Origin: JAFGSZ01 sp964492185
GTDB lineage: Bacteria > Bacteroidota > Bacteroidia > Bacteroidales > UBA10428
NCBI GenBank assembly: GCA_964492185.1
Contig: CAZBJH010000149.1
Span: forward strand, 1-7,066
Direction of reading: 5' to 3'
DNA: 7,066 nucleotides
In this document: positions 1-6,448 of the stretch, piece after piece
How the letters are laid out: each line of letters begins with the position of its first letter
Position numbering within the stretch: the stretch's first letter is position 1
Position numbers and translations under genes: made by a program
Notes under the pieces: model-generated
Database searches by the model: none
Told to the model about the DNA's origin: nothing
Seen by the model: the letters and a program-made list of their open reading frames with translations, nothing else

Positions 1-94
1 CGTTGTGAAAAACATTTTAAACCGCGGTATACTAAGGTATTCGAGGATTTAAAATTTTGGCAGCAACGCGGATATCGGACATTATGGACAGGCC

Positions 95-802
95 CTATTT
101 AAGTACTTTATAAGCACATATAGCAACATAATCACCTCGATCATATCCTTCCCGCGGTTCTTCTACCATGTTCTCCGAATAAACGGGATGCCGGGTAAGG
201 GTTTGGGAAAAAGCAAATTTTTCAAATCCTGCTTTTTTCAACATATCAACTTTTTCACCGGTCGTCCGCCAGTTTGCCATTTTAACAAATTCAATCGGAT
301 AGGGATCGGGAGGCTGAACCCCCTTAAGCATGGGATGATCCCATGTACCCAGTGTTTTAGCCAATGAATACAACAAACCGTAAGAGCTTTCCCTGGGAAT
401 ATCGATCACTACAACCTTTCCGTTTCTTCTTAAGGCTTTATTTGTTTTATTAAAAGCTTGCTGTAAATCATGGATATATCCCGGTGTTCCGTTAAAGATA
501 ATAGTATCAAACCGGTCATCACCAAAATCCGTTTCCTCTGCAGAACCAATTTTTACATCCATTCCCCGTTTGACAGCAATGCCGGCCATGCCTTTCGAGG
601 GTTCAATACCATGTTCGACGGTAATATGATACTCCTTCTGAAGAAACATTTCAAAAATACCACTTCCGCAGCCGATAGACAATGCCTCACCGGGATCTTT
701 TAAAAAATGAGCTACAAGCTTTAATTCAGAATACAATACATTTTTATTCTTCATGAACCATGCATCGTATTTTTCTGCATACTTATCAAAATGATTGTCC
801 AT
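95..802 (-). CDS. Class I SAM-dependent methyltransferase, TPP-riboswitch controlled, substrate unknown
   Basis: The 235-residue protein has the Rossmann-fold signature of SAM methyltransferases. Motif I is ALSIGCGSG (GCGSG at about 44-48), an acidic GIEPSKGM segment sits near 65-72, GSAEETDFGDDRFD near 86-99, and a post-motif strand VVVID follows. The N-terminal FDKYAEKYDAWF is a usual opening for this type 11/25 group, so I start at the ATG ending at 802. The frame stays open up to an ATG at 889, but that ATG and its GGAGG lie inside a riboswitch aptamer, and the extension would read through a terminator hairpin. The chosen start has only an AT-rich leader and no clear Shine-Dalgarno, as is common in Bacteroidota. 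The gene is preceded by a TPP riboswitch and terminator, so it should be expressed when thiamine pyrophosphate is scarce. No sequence motif identifies the methyl acceptor. A soluble cytoplasmic enzyme is likely. Family assignment is firm, the exact role is not. Confidence 0.85.
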   Translation of the reverse strand: MDNHFDKYAEKYDAWFMKNKNVLYSELKLVAHFLKDPGEALSIGCGSGIFEMFLQKEYHITVEHGIEPSKGMAGIAVKRGMDVKIGSAEETDFGDDRFDTIIFNGTPGYIHDLQQAFNKTNKALRRNGKVVVIDIPRESSYGLLYSLAKTLGTWDHPMLKGVQPPDPYPIEFVKMANWRTTGEKVDMLKKAGFEKFAFSQTLTRHPVYSENMVEEPREGYDRGDYVAICAYKVLK

Positions 803-820
803 ACCTAAGATGTTTAAAAT

Positions 821-850
821 AAAAAAACCGCTTCGCGGCACACGAAACGG
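821..850 (-). terminator. Intrinsic terminator, expression platform of the TPP riboswitch
   Basis: Read on the minus strand, CCGTTTCG (850-843) pairs with CGAAGCGG (835-828). This gives 8 bp including one T-G wobble around a 7-nt loop, followed directly by seven T (827-821). It lies between the riboswitch aptamer and the methyltransferase start, the usual place for a transcriptional expression platform. It could also stop read-through from the DUF169 gene upstream. Confidence 0.8.
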
Positions 851-887
851 TATATGATAAATAAAAACTTTTTCAGCATGATATACC
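849..887 (-). promoter_or_regulatory. Candidate antiterminator helix between aptamer and terminator
   Basis: On the minus strand GGTATAT (887-881) is perfectly complementary to ATATACC (855-849). The first arm shares GGT with the 3' strand of aptamer helix P1, and the second arm shares CC with the base of the terminator stem. The helix therefore competes with both: without TPP it can form and open the terminator; with TPP, P1 holds the GGT and the terminator folds. The complementarity is seen in the sequence; the switching role is inferred, and only 2 bp of the terminator are taken, so the effect could be weak. Confidence 0.45.
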
Positions 888-964
888 ATTTTCCTCCGCT
901 GTAATTATACATTTCAGGTTCAGGGGTATGTTCTCAGCCCGCCATTGCAAGCACCCCCAACAGT
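885..964 (-). promoter_or_regulatory. TPP riboswitch aptamer (THI element)
   Basis: The minus strand carries the conserved TPP aptamer blocks in order: GGGGGTGC (958-951), CTGAGA (937-932), the P2 partner ACCCC within ATACCCC, GAACCTGA (921-914), a P5-like TGTATAATTACA hairpin, and GCGGAGGAA. P3 can form as GCTTGC/GCGGGC with an AATG loop. P1 can form between ACTGTT (964-959) and AATGGT (890-885), with two G-U pairs. CTGAGA makes the pocket for the pyrimidine ring, and the P4/P5 side (GCGGAGG) contacts the pyrophosphate in known structures. The GGAGG plus ATG at 889 imitates a ribosome site but is explained by the aptamer consensus. A terminator and methyltransferase gene follow, so TPP should turn the unit off. 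Confidence 0.92.
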
Positions 965-971
965 ATGGATA

Positions 972-1001
972 CAAAATTAACACATTTTATAATATATTCA
1001 A
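972..1001 (-). promoter_or_regulatory. Bacteroidota-type promoter of the riboswitch-methyltransferase unit
   Basis: The minus strand has TAATTTTG (979-972), an exact match to the Bacteroidota -7 consensus TAnnTTTG, with TTG at 1001-999 and 19 bp between them. The same spacing is found at the tRNA promoter of this window. The predicted transcription start falls at about 966-964, exactly where the TPP aptamer begins, which supports the call. Confidence 0.65.
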
Positions 1002-1029
1002 TTAATTTTATTATACCTGTATTTTATAT

Positions 1030-1647
1030 TCAAACTTCCTCATTTCTGACCAATTCAAGAGCTATCTTATAAGGTATTCCCACAACCAGTTCATTTTTTT
1101 CTATTCCTCCATGCTTCCTGGATTCGGGACAACCAAACGATATACTGATAGTCTGGTTGATATATGAATTTGCAAATACATTTCCGCAAACAGATAATAA
1201 TGAATATGGAGGTATTGACGGATGTAAGGATTTACCTGCCAGTTTATGTATGAGAGAATTTAATATATATGGTTGCACATATATAATAAATAAATCCGGC
1301 ACTACACCATTTTCAAGATACTCAGTCATTCCCAGATTAATATGGCGAATATCATGCAGTTTTGGAATACGGGTAAGTGCACTGTTGACAAACTTCAGCG
1401 GAATATTATTATTTTCGGAAATGGTTTTTCCCAGTTGCCGGTCATCCCTGTCAAATCCTGTGCTGCGTCTTGCTCCGGGGCATACCAGATTATCATTGTT
1501 TAATCTTAATGGAATATCAAATGAGTAATTCACCGCTTCACAAAATTTCATCCCTTTGGAAGGAATGTTGATAAATTCGGTGAGTTGTTCATTTATATTA
1601 ATGCCACTGCATTTGTTCCCGAAAATTTCTTTCAGCCTTGCAATCAT
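1030..1647 (-). CDS. DUF169 family protein
   Basis: The 205-residue protein matches the DUF169 pattern (COG2043). An early CEAV motif lies at 36-39, CPGARRSTGF at 56-65, a hydrophobic VCGN segment at 153-156, FGCPESR at 171-177, and VVGIP near 188-192. Five cysteines (13, 36, 56, 154, 173) include the conserved ones of the family, which suggests a metal, cluster or thiol role, but no function is established. There is no signal peptide or membrane segment, so a cytoplasmic location is likely. The start is the only methionine giving the full family N-terminus; the leader upstream is AT-rich with no Shine-Dalgarno and I found no exact TAnnTTTG promoter for it. It is divergent from the metal-exporter gene and lies upstream of the TPP-controlled unit, which has its own promoter, so it is probably transcribed alone. 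Confidence 0.85.
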   Translation of the reverse strand: MIARLKEIFGNKCSGININEQLTEFINIPSKGMKFCEAVNYSFDIPLRLNNDNLVCPGARRSTGFDRDDRQLGKTISENNNIPLKFVNSALTRIPKLHDIRHINLGMTEYLENGVVPDLFIIYVQPYILNSLIHKLAGKSLHPSIPPYSLLSVCGNVFANSYINQTISISFGCPESRKHGGIEKNELVVGIPYKIALELVRNEEV

Positions 1648-1814
1648 TTTCGCGATGTTTTATTTTGTTATTATCTGTATCTTACAGTAATACCAATGAA
1701 CGGGAATATCTGAGTAAAATCCTGTTCTATCATTAAAGCCTGGTTATGAAGTGGCAAAATGTTTAACTGGTCATGTGTCTGTTCAGAAAGTTCTATTTGC
1801 AAGGATAAAATTAT

Positions 1815-1830
1815 ATGAACTTTTGTTCAT
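1815..1830. promoter_or_regulatory. Perfect palindrome, candidate repressor operator
   Basis: ATGAAC-TTTT-GTTCAT is a perfect 6-bp inverted repeat around TTTT, located in the 330-bp divergent spacer between the DUF169 gene and the exporter gene. It overlaps the -33 region of a candidate promoter for the exporter, a position where a dimeric repressor would block transcription. The symmetry is seen; the regulator is not in the window and binding is inferred. A short mRNA hairpin is the alternative. Confidence 0.4.
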
Positions 1831-1855
1831 TTCAAACTTATTTAGACTAATTTTG
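1822..1855 (+). promoter_or_regulatory. Candidate Bacteroidota promoter of the exporter gene
   Basis: TAATTTTG (1848-1855) matches the TAnnTTTG -7 consensus exactly. TTTG at 1822-1825 is the nearest -33 candidate but at 22 bp, slightly long. A weaker alternative, TTTG (1796-1799) with AACTTTTG (1818-1825) at 18 bp, lies just upstream. The predicted start near 1862 leaves a leader of about 115 nt. Confidence 0.4.
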
Positions 1856-1884
1856 AATAATATATTTATAACATCATAAAAGTT

Positions 1885-1905
1885 ATTCCTGGCAAAGCCG
1901 GGAAT
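1885..1905 (+). other. Leader hairpin upstream of the exporter gene
   Basis: ATTCCTGGC and GCCGGGAAT form a 9-bp stem with one T-G pair and an AAA loop. It would lie about 20 nt into the predicted leader of the exporter mRNA. No T-run follows directly, so it is a poor terminator. I do not recognise it as part of a known riboswitch. It could affect mRNA stability or be part of a larger regulatory fold. Confidence 0.4.
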
Positions 1906-1977
1906 GTATTTAGAGTTTTTCAATAAACTCGTCCATCTATAAAGCTAACAAAATGTTTAATTATAACTATTAATCAA

Positions 1978-3000
1978 ATGATAGAAGTAATTGTCACAAC
2001 GCTGAAACAATCCCTGATGATAACCGTGTTTGTCCTGTTTATGATGGTTGTGATAGAGTATATCAATGTTCAAAGCAAAAATGTTTGGGCAGAGAAACTG
2101 AAAAAATCACCCTTTGTGCAAATTATTGTTGCTGCCCTACTAGGTATAACGCCCGGTTGCCTGGGAGCATTCACAGTAGTGTCGTTATATACTCACAATA
2201 TGATGGGGCTTGCCGGACTGGTAACAGTAATGATTGCCACTTCGGGTGATGAAGCTTTTGTAATGTTTGCTATGTTTCCCGGTAAAGCATTCTTAATAAC
2301 AGGTATTCTATTGCTTGCATCTATAGCTGTTGGATGGATTGTTCATCTTTTTCAAAGAAAAAAAACACTTGAACTACAACATGGATTTACGATCCATAAA
2401 AAGGATATGTGTGTTTGCTTTTCATTAAATATAATCATGCCGCAACTAAAAAAAATGTCATTTGAAAGGGCAATACTCATCCTTTCAACTGCTGTGTTTG
2501 TCACTTTACTGCTTACCGGTGTTATTGGCGAACCCGGTATGGATTGGAAAAAAATAACATTTCTTACAGGAAGTCTTTTCCTGTTGTTTGTATTTGTAAC
2601 CGTGCCGGAACACTTTTTAAAAGAGCATTTATATGAACATGTTGTCAAAAAACATTTACTTCGGTTGTTTTTGTGGACATGGGGAGCTTTTATCGCGCTA
2701 CATTTCATCCAGTCAAACCTGGCCATCAATGACCTGGTACAAAATAATACTTTTATTATTCTGCTCATTGCAGTGCTTGTCGGGATAATACCCGAATCAG
2801 GGCCACATCTGCTGTTTGTAACTATGTTTTATCAGGGTATGTTGCCATTCAGCATACTTATCGCCAGTTCAATCGTGCAGGACGGTCATGGTATGCTGCC
2901 GCTGCTTGCCGAATCACCGAAAGATTTTGTCAAAGTAAAAATCATCAATATGCTGGCAGGTTTTCTTATAGGTTTTGTTTTATTACAGTTTGGCATTTAG
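1978..3000 (+). CDS. Putative heavy-metal/manganese exporter, ArsP_2 family (10-TM type)
   Basis: The 340-residue polytopic membrane protein resembles the ArsP_2 family, often annotated as putative manganese transporter or arsenic efflux protein. Two similar membrane units are visible: residues 51-107 with GITPG and TSGDEAF (88-94), and 264-324 with GIIPESGPH (269-277) and VQDGHGMLPLLAESP (300-314). The paired polar D/E/H residues inside hydrophobic stretches are plausible metal ligands. Between them lie a CVC motif (145-147) and an amphipathic, His/Glu-rich segment VPEHFLKEHLYEHVVKKH (209-226). Hydrophobic stretches run throughout, including about 11-28, 46-70, 104-124, 164-184, 192-210, 228-246, 258-272, 278-300 and 322-338. 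The ATG has an AT-rich leader and no Shine-Dalgarno. Its spacer holds a palindrome and a promoter candidate, suggesting repression relieved by metal. Family fairly sure; the ion exported is not determined. Confidence 0.8.
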   Translation: MIEVIVTTLKQSLMITVFVLFMMVVIEYINVQSKNVWAEKLKKSPFVQIIVAALLGITPGCLGAFTVVSLYTHNMMGLAGLVTVMIATSGDEAFVMFAMFPGKAFLITGILLLASIAVGWIVHLFQRKKTLELQHGFTIHKKDMCVCFSLNIIMPQLKKMSFERAILILSTAVFVTLLLTGVIGEPGMDWKKITFLTGSLFLLFVFVTVPEHFLKEHLYEHVVKKHLLRLFLWTWGAFIALHFIQSNLAINDLVQNNTFIILLIAVLVGIIPESGPHLLFVTMFYQGMLPFSILIASSIVQDGHGMLPLLAESPKDFVKVKIINMLAGFLIGFVLLQFGI

Positions 3001-3150
3001 GATCTGCTGAAAAAACAACTTACAGTGCTTATTATATCGGTTAAGCTCAGAGTATAATTGCCGCTATCGACTGTTGTCCGACTAACACAGGATCTGCTAA
3101 AAAAGTCTGTAGTGCATCATATGCAAGGTAGCAAAGCAAAGGTGTATAAT
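2999..3150 (+). repeat. Two diverged direct repeats of about 90 bp
   Basis: AGGATCTGCTGAAAAAA begins at 2999, overlapping the exporter stop codon, and AGGATCTGCTAAAAAA begins at 3089. After each, the order AGTGC (3024 and 3111) then GTATAATT (3052 and 3144) is kept with small spacing changes. This suggests an old tandem duplication of a short intergenic element, or two remnants of transposon ends. The second copy supplies the A-run and stem of the operon terminator. Confidence 0.4.
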
Positions 3151-3196
3151 TATTCTGCTAGCTGAAGCCAGCATAGCAGATGATGTGCTACAGGCT
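3099..3196 (-). terminator. Long imperfect hairpin with T-run ending the ABC operon
   Basis: On the minus strand, the arm at 3196-3180 pairs with the arm at 3120-3104 in 14 of 17 positions. It is followed at once by a run of six T (3104-3099, the first also closing the stem). The loop contains a second hairpin in which TCTGCT pairs with AGCAGA (3154-3159 and 3175-3180). The structure lies about 30 nt beyond the permease stop codon, as expected of an operon terminator. The long loop is unusual for an intrinsic terminator. Confidence 0.55.
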
Positions 3197-3225
3197 AACG
3201 AAATATTGTCCTCAATAAATATTAT

Positions 3226-4287
3226 TCACCGTGAACGGATCTCCCTGCGCATAAATATTACATAGGAAATAGCAAAGCAAAGCACGGTTACGGAAACAAG
3301 TCCGGTTACCTGTGGTGATACCAGCAGCACACTCTGACCTAAAGGTAGCGGCGCGGGAATGGCACCCTGCATCTGTTGCATGGTAAGAGGGCCAAGGCTC
3401 CGTACCGAAGGCATGAGTATAGTAGTTGTAGCCTCACTGAAAAGATGGTTGGGTAAAACCCTCATCAGTCCAAGCTTAAGTTTTTGATACATCAACACCT
3501 GATGTGCCGGTGCCATTTGTGAAGGCTCTATAGTTTTGGCAATTAAATTAACGATCAGCGGATAAAAAACAGTAAAGAACAACCATACCGCTATGGCAGC
3601 GAGTGCCGAGGTAGCAGGCTGCCGGAAAAGCACGGAAAAAAGTATTGCCAGGTTTAGCCAGAATGCTACATAAACTATACTGAGAATCAAAAAGAAGATA
3701 ACACGCAGGAACTCCTCTGCTGTCGGCGGAATACCAATAGCAATAAGACCGGTACCCATGACCAGAAAGCCGAGTGAAAAAAACATTACACTTATAACGA
3801 TGAGAGCAGCGATAAACTTGGCATTGATAAGATAATCGCGATGTATTGGCTGAGCCATAACACGGCTTAGGGTATTCCTGTTATGCTCCGAATTAACAGC
3901 ATCAAATCCCAGACCTATACCCAGTAAGGGACCGAGAAAACTCATGAACACGAAAAAAGAGGGCAGTGTCCCGTCCGATATGGTAAACAGCTTTAGAAAA
4001 AAGAAAGTTCCTTCAGGATCATTGGATTTCACTGCATCATCAATATTAGTAAGTGATGTATACATAGAACCGAGGCATGTTAAAGCAATTATGGCAATGA
4101 GTATAATAAAACGCCAGCTACGCGCATGATCAGAAACCTCTTTCTGCACAATAACCCAAAAGGGATGAAAGATCTTATCATCTCTTGCCGGCCTTCTACT
4201 TTCTTTTATAAATACGAAAAAACGGCTCATTACTTTTTTAATATAACTTAGCGTTGAAATACGGTTAGAACTAATTGTACTATTCAT
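3226..4287 (-). CDS. ABC-2 family (NosY-type) transporter permease
   Basis: The 353-residue integral membrane protein has about six predicted membrane segments (near 58-77, 110-128, 157-183, 194-219, 227-249 and 321-345). The cytoplasmic motif FDAVNSEHNRNTLSRVMAQPIHR (about 128-150) is characteristic of NosY/ABC-2 permeases, where a short amphipathic helix follows the second segment and contacts the ATPase. A large extracytoplasmic loop separates segments 5 and 6. The start is the ATG ending at 4287, which has AAGGAGGAA 8 nt upstream and overlaps the ATPase stop region by 8 nt. An ATG further up at 4392 in the same frame lies wholly inside the ATPase gene and lacks family sequence. This is the last gene of the operon, so its translation is probably coupled to the ATPase. 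Substrate unknown. Confidence 0.88.
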   Translation of the reverse strand: MNSTISSNRISTLSYIKKVMSRFFVFIKESRRPARDDKIFHPFWVIVQKEVSDHARSWRFIILIAIIALTCLGSMYTSLTNIDDAVKSNDPEGTFFFLKLFTISDGTLPSFFVFMSFLGPLLGIGLGFDAVNSEHNRNTLSRVMAQPIHRDYLINAKFIAALIVISVMFFSLGFLVMGTGLIAIGIPPTAEEFLRVIFFLILSIVYVAFWLNLAILFSVLFRQPATSALAAIAVWLFFTVFYPLIVNLIAKTIEPSQMAPAHQVLMYQKLKLGLMRVLPNHLFSEATTTILMPSVRSLGPLTMQQMQGAIPAPLPLGQSVLLVSPQVTGLVSVTVLCFAISYVIFMRREIRSR

Positions 4288-5248
4288 GAAATGTTCCTCC
4301 TTCAAAATATTTGTGATAAATATCATCAAGACCATACTCTTTTCTGTTAAGATAATACAAATCAGCGCCTGATCCGACAATAGCCCTTGCAACAGCAGAT
4401 GTTACATCACGTGAACATTCAACCCTGCAGATACCATTGCTTTCATTAACATCCAGCACACCATCAGTATCTTCAAGCACTTTACGCAACCATGATATGC
4501 TATCCGCTTTGCCAGATTCAGAAGCAGAAACCCCGATCTCAACAGTATAGGGATTATTCTCAAACAATTTTTTCGACAGCGCGTTTATATCACCTTCAGC
4601 CAGCAGCTTACCATTAACAAACAGTCCTACCCTGTCGCATACCTGCTGTACCTGGTAGAGATGATGAGAAGAAAACAGAACAGTAAGACCTTCCTCCCTG
4701 CTCAATTTAACTATCAGCTCAAGAAATTCCCTTACTCCCGAAGGGTCAATTCCCAATGTCGGTTCATCCAGGATGATCACTTCCGGCTCTTTGATCAACA
4801 CATCCGCCAGTCCAAGCCGCTGACGCATACCCCGTGAATACTTGCCCGTTTTTTTCCCGGCTTCGCTGGATAAACCCACGCGCCTGAGCAACTGTCCTGC
4901 CCTTTCTGCAGCCTGTTTGTAGGACAAACCGTTTAACCTGCCCGTGTAAACAAGATTCTCCAGTCCTGAACGGTCATCATAAAAACCTATATCCTCGGGC
5001 AAATAACCGACTTTCTTTTTCACCTCCACGGGATTACTGGTGGAATCCACCCCGTGTACCTTCACAGATCCCGAATCGGGTTCCGTCAAGCCAAGTATCA
5101 TCAATATGGTCGTAGATTTTCCGGCACCGTTAGGACCCAGCAATCCGAATACCTCACCTTTGCTTATTGAAAGGTTAAGATGATCAACTGCCGTGTACGA
5201 TCCGTACTTTTTTGTAAGATCCGTAAGTTTTATACTGATTGCTGTCAC
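4280..5248 (-). CDS. ABC transporter ATP-binding protein
   Basis: The 322-residue ATPase shows all nucleotide-binding motifs in order. Walker A is GPNGAGKST (38-46), the Q-loop region is GYLPEDIGFY (81-90), where the usual Gln is replaced by Glu as in many NosF/CcmA-like exporters, and the signature is YSRGMRQRL (137-145). Walker B is VIILDEPT (157-164), the D-loop LGIDPSG (165-171), and the switch histidine lies in SSHHL (193-197). The C-terminal 100 residues form the accessory domain common in ABC-2 exporters. The start codon is GTG, with AAGGAGGT 5 nt upstream that also covers the stop of the preceding NEW3 gene, 3 nt away. It should power the permease encoded next. Export or a conformational role is more likely than import, because no substrate-binding protein of the import type is present. 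Confidence 0.93.
   Translation of the reverse strand: MTAISIKLTDLTKKYGSYTAVDHLNLSISKGEVFGLLGPNGAGKSTTILMILGLTEPDSGSVKVHGVDSTSNPVEVKKKVGYLPEDIGFYDDRSGLENLVYTGRLNGLSYKQAAERAGQLLRRVGLSSEAGKKTGKYSRGMRQRLGLADVLIKEPEVIILDEPTLGIDPSGVREFLELIVKLSREEGLTVLFSSHHLYQVQQVCDRVGLFVNGKLLAEGDINALSKKLFENNPYTVEIGVSASESGKADSISWLRKVLEDTDGVLDVNESNGICRVECSRDVTSAVARAIVGSGADLYYLNRKEYGLDDIYHKYFEGGTFHE
4294..4302 (-). promoter_or_regulatory. Shine-Dalgarno of the permease gene
   Basis: AAGGAGGAA on the minus strand, with its GGAGG 8 nt before the ATG at 4287, lies within the last codons of the ATPase gene. It decides the permease start over the upstream in-frame ATG at 4392. Confidence 0.8.
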
Positions 5249-5251
5249 AGC

Positions 5252-6403
5252 TTACCTCCTTCCGTATTTTCGGAACAGATAATACACACCACCGATAGCA
5301 ATAAGAATAATGATAATACCTACCCAGCCCCACAGCATAGGTGTCTTAACCGAAATTCTGAAAGATGCTTTGGAAGATACCTCAGGTGTTCTGGCAGTAA
5401 AGTTTGTCACATAATCACCTGCTATCGCTTTTCTGTCTGCTTTAATCGTCGCGTATACACTTGCATTTTTACCAACATCAAGCGTATCTATTTCCGCGGC
5501 GTCGAAAACAACATCCCAGTTTGAAGGTGAGGCAGCACTCATGGTAATATCCGTAAGGGTTGCGGACCCCGTATTTTTTACAATAAGTTCCAGGCGTTTT
5601 TCATCACCTGCTGTAATACGGGTACTAAGCAAACCTTTCGGTGTGGTAAGTGTCATCTCGTATGTGCCTGTGACCACCGCTTCCAACTCCAGTCCGGCAG
5701 ATGTTGTATTAGTGGATGCTGTTACAGGTATTTTATATGTCCCTTCTTCAATTCGCTCAGGCGGTTTGATCTCAATATTTATGTCCTTACTACTGTTTGC
5801 CTCTATCTCCACAGAAGTAGCCTGTTTGTGAGACGGTTTGAAGGTCACTCTCCAGCCCCTCGGCGCCCTTGCCCTTAATGAATACAGTTGCTTCTCTGCA
5901 GTAAGGTTCTTTAAGGTCGTTCTGTAAGTAAATGCAGAACCTGCATGACCTTCCATGTTCGCCTGTTCAGTAGTGAATTCAGACTTGTATGTGCCCTTTT
6001 CAGACACATTCACTACCAAAGGCAGTACATCGAATCCGCGAGCTACAACCCTGAACCTGTAATCTCCTTTATCCACCTTAAGGGGGATATCCACCTTAAG
6101 GGTTAATTTATTCATTCCTCCCGGCCGAACAGAAATCTGCATTACCTTCAGGCCTGCAGAAGTCAAATCATAATTCCAGCCTTCAGGCATACCTGAAAGA
6201 TAGACCGGGACATTTTTTATCTGATCACTGTTGTTTTTTATTTCAATATTGTAAGTCAGTGATTCGCCCGGAGGCACAGAGATCTTTGTAAAGGGTGTAT
6301 ACAAAGTTACATTTTCAGCTGAAAGAGCTGGTTGATAACTTAAAAGGAAAAATCCCAGCAAAGGGATTAACATCAGTTTCGAACATTTCGTAAAAAGTGA
6401 CAT
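5252..6403 (-). CDS. Secreted, membrane-anchored protein with three NEW3-like domains (ABC accessory protein)
   Basis: The 383-residue protein begins with a Sec signal peptide (basic start, hydrophobic core LMLIPLLGFFLLS, likely cleavage after ALSA at 29). Three beta-rich modules follow at about 30-133, 138-245 and 248-353. Each has a polar strand such as YNIEIKN, YRTTLKN or LELIVKN, a P-x-GW or SNW motif (Trp near 76, 184 and 296), and a closing GDY or GTY strand. This is the pattern of NEW3 (COG1470) domains. A single membrane helix (about 356-376) and a basic tail RKYGRR anchor it with the modules outside. The start at 6403 is preferred over 6451 because it gives a clean signal peptide and has GGAGG 8 nt upstream. 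As first gene of the operon it probably acts as the extracytoplasmic partner of the ATPase and permease. Ligand unknown. Confidence 0.85.
   Translation of the reverse strand: MSLFTKCSKLMLIPLLGFFLLSYQPALSAENVTLYTPFTKISVPPGESLTYNIEIKNNSDQIKNVPVYLSGMPEGWNYDLTSAGLKVMQISVRPGGMNKLTLKVDIPLKVDKGDYRFRVVARGFDVLPLVVNVSEKGTYKSEFTTEQANMEGHAGSAFTYRTTLKNLTAEKQLYSLRARAPRGWRVTFKPSHKQATSVEIEANSSKDINIEIKPPERIEEGTYKIPVTASTNTTSAGLELEAVVTGTYEMTLTTPKGLLSTRITAGDEKRLELIVKNTGSATLTDITMSAASPSNWDVVFDAAEIDTLDVGKNASVYATIKADRKAIAGDYVTNFTARTPEVSSKASFRISVKTPMLWGWVGIIIILIAIGGVYYLFRKYGRR
5254..5261 (-). promoter_or_regulatory. Shine-Dalgarno of the ATPase gene
   Basis: AAGGAGGT on the minus strand overlaps the TAA stop of the NEW3 gene and sits 5 nt before a GTG. 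It fixes the GTG start and implies coupled translation. Confidence 0.8.
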
Positions 6404-6411
6404 AGAAAAAT

Positions 6412-6416
6412 CCTCC
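6412..6416 (-). promoter_or_regulatory. Shine-Dalgarno of the NEW3 gene
   Basis: GGAGG on the minus strand, 8 nt before the ATG at 6403, decides the start and excludes the upstream in-frame ATG at 6451. Confidence 0.8.
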
Positions 6417-6448
6417 AAAATTTTTAAAATGACGTTAGGTACGGGATG

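Noticed and set aside
1..94. Possible further gene of the methyltransferase unit, for example from an ATG at 15-13 on the minus strand
   Set aside because: Only a few codons fit in the window and a second candidate at about 81 stops after 16 codons; I see no terminator and no supported gene here.
803..889. N-terminal extension of the methyltransferase starting at the 889 ATG
   Set aside because: The ATG and GGAGG belong to the TPP aptamer, and the extension is encoded by the switch region and terminator; family similarity starts just after the 802 ATG. Kept as a finding because the frame is open.
1157..1528. Plus-strand ORF of 123 codons opposite the DUF169 gene
   Set aside because: It is a shadow of a recognisable family gene and has no promoter, ribosome site or domain of its own.
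1862..1977. Known metal riboswitch (such as yybP-ykoY) in the exporter leader
   Set aside because: The conserved sequence blocks of that family are not visible; only one simple hairpin is present.
4288..4392. Longer start of the permease at 4392
   Set aside because: The extra sequence lies in another frame of the ATPase gene; the 4287 ATG has a strong ribosome site.
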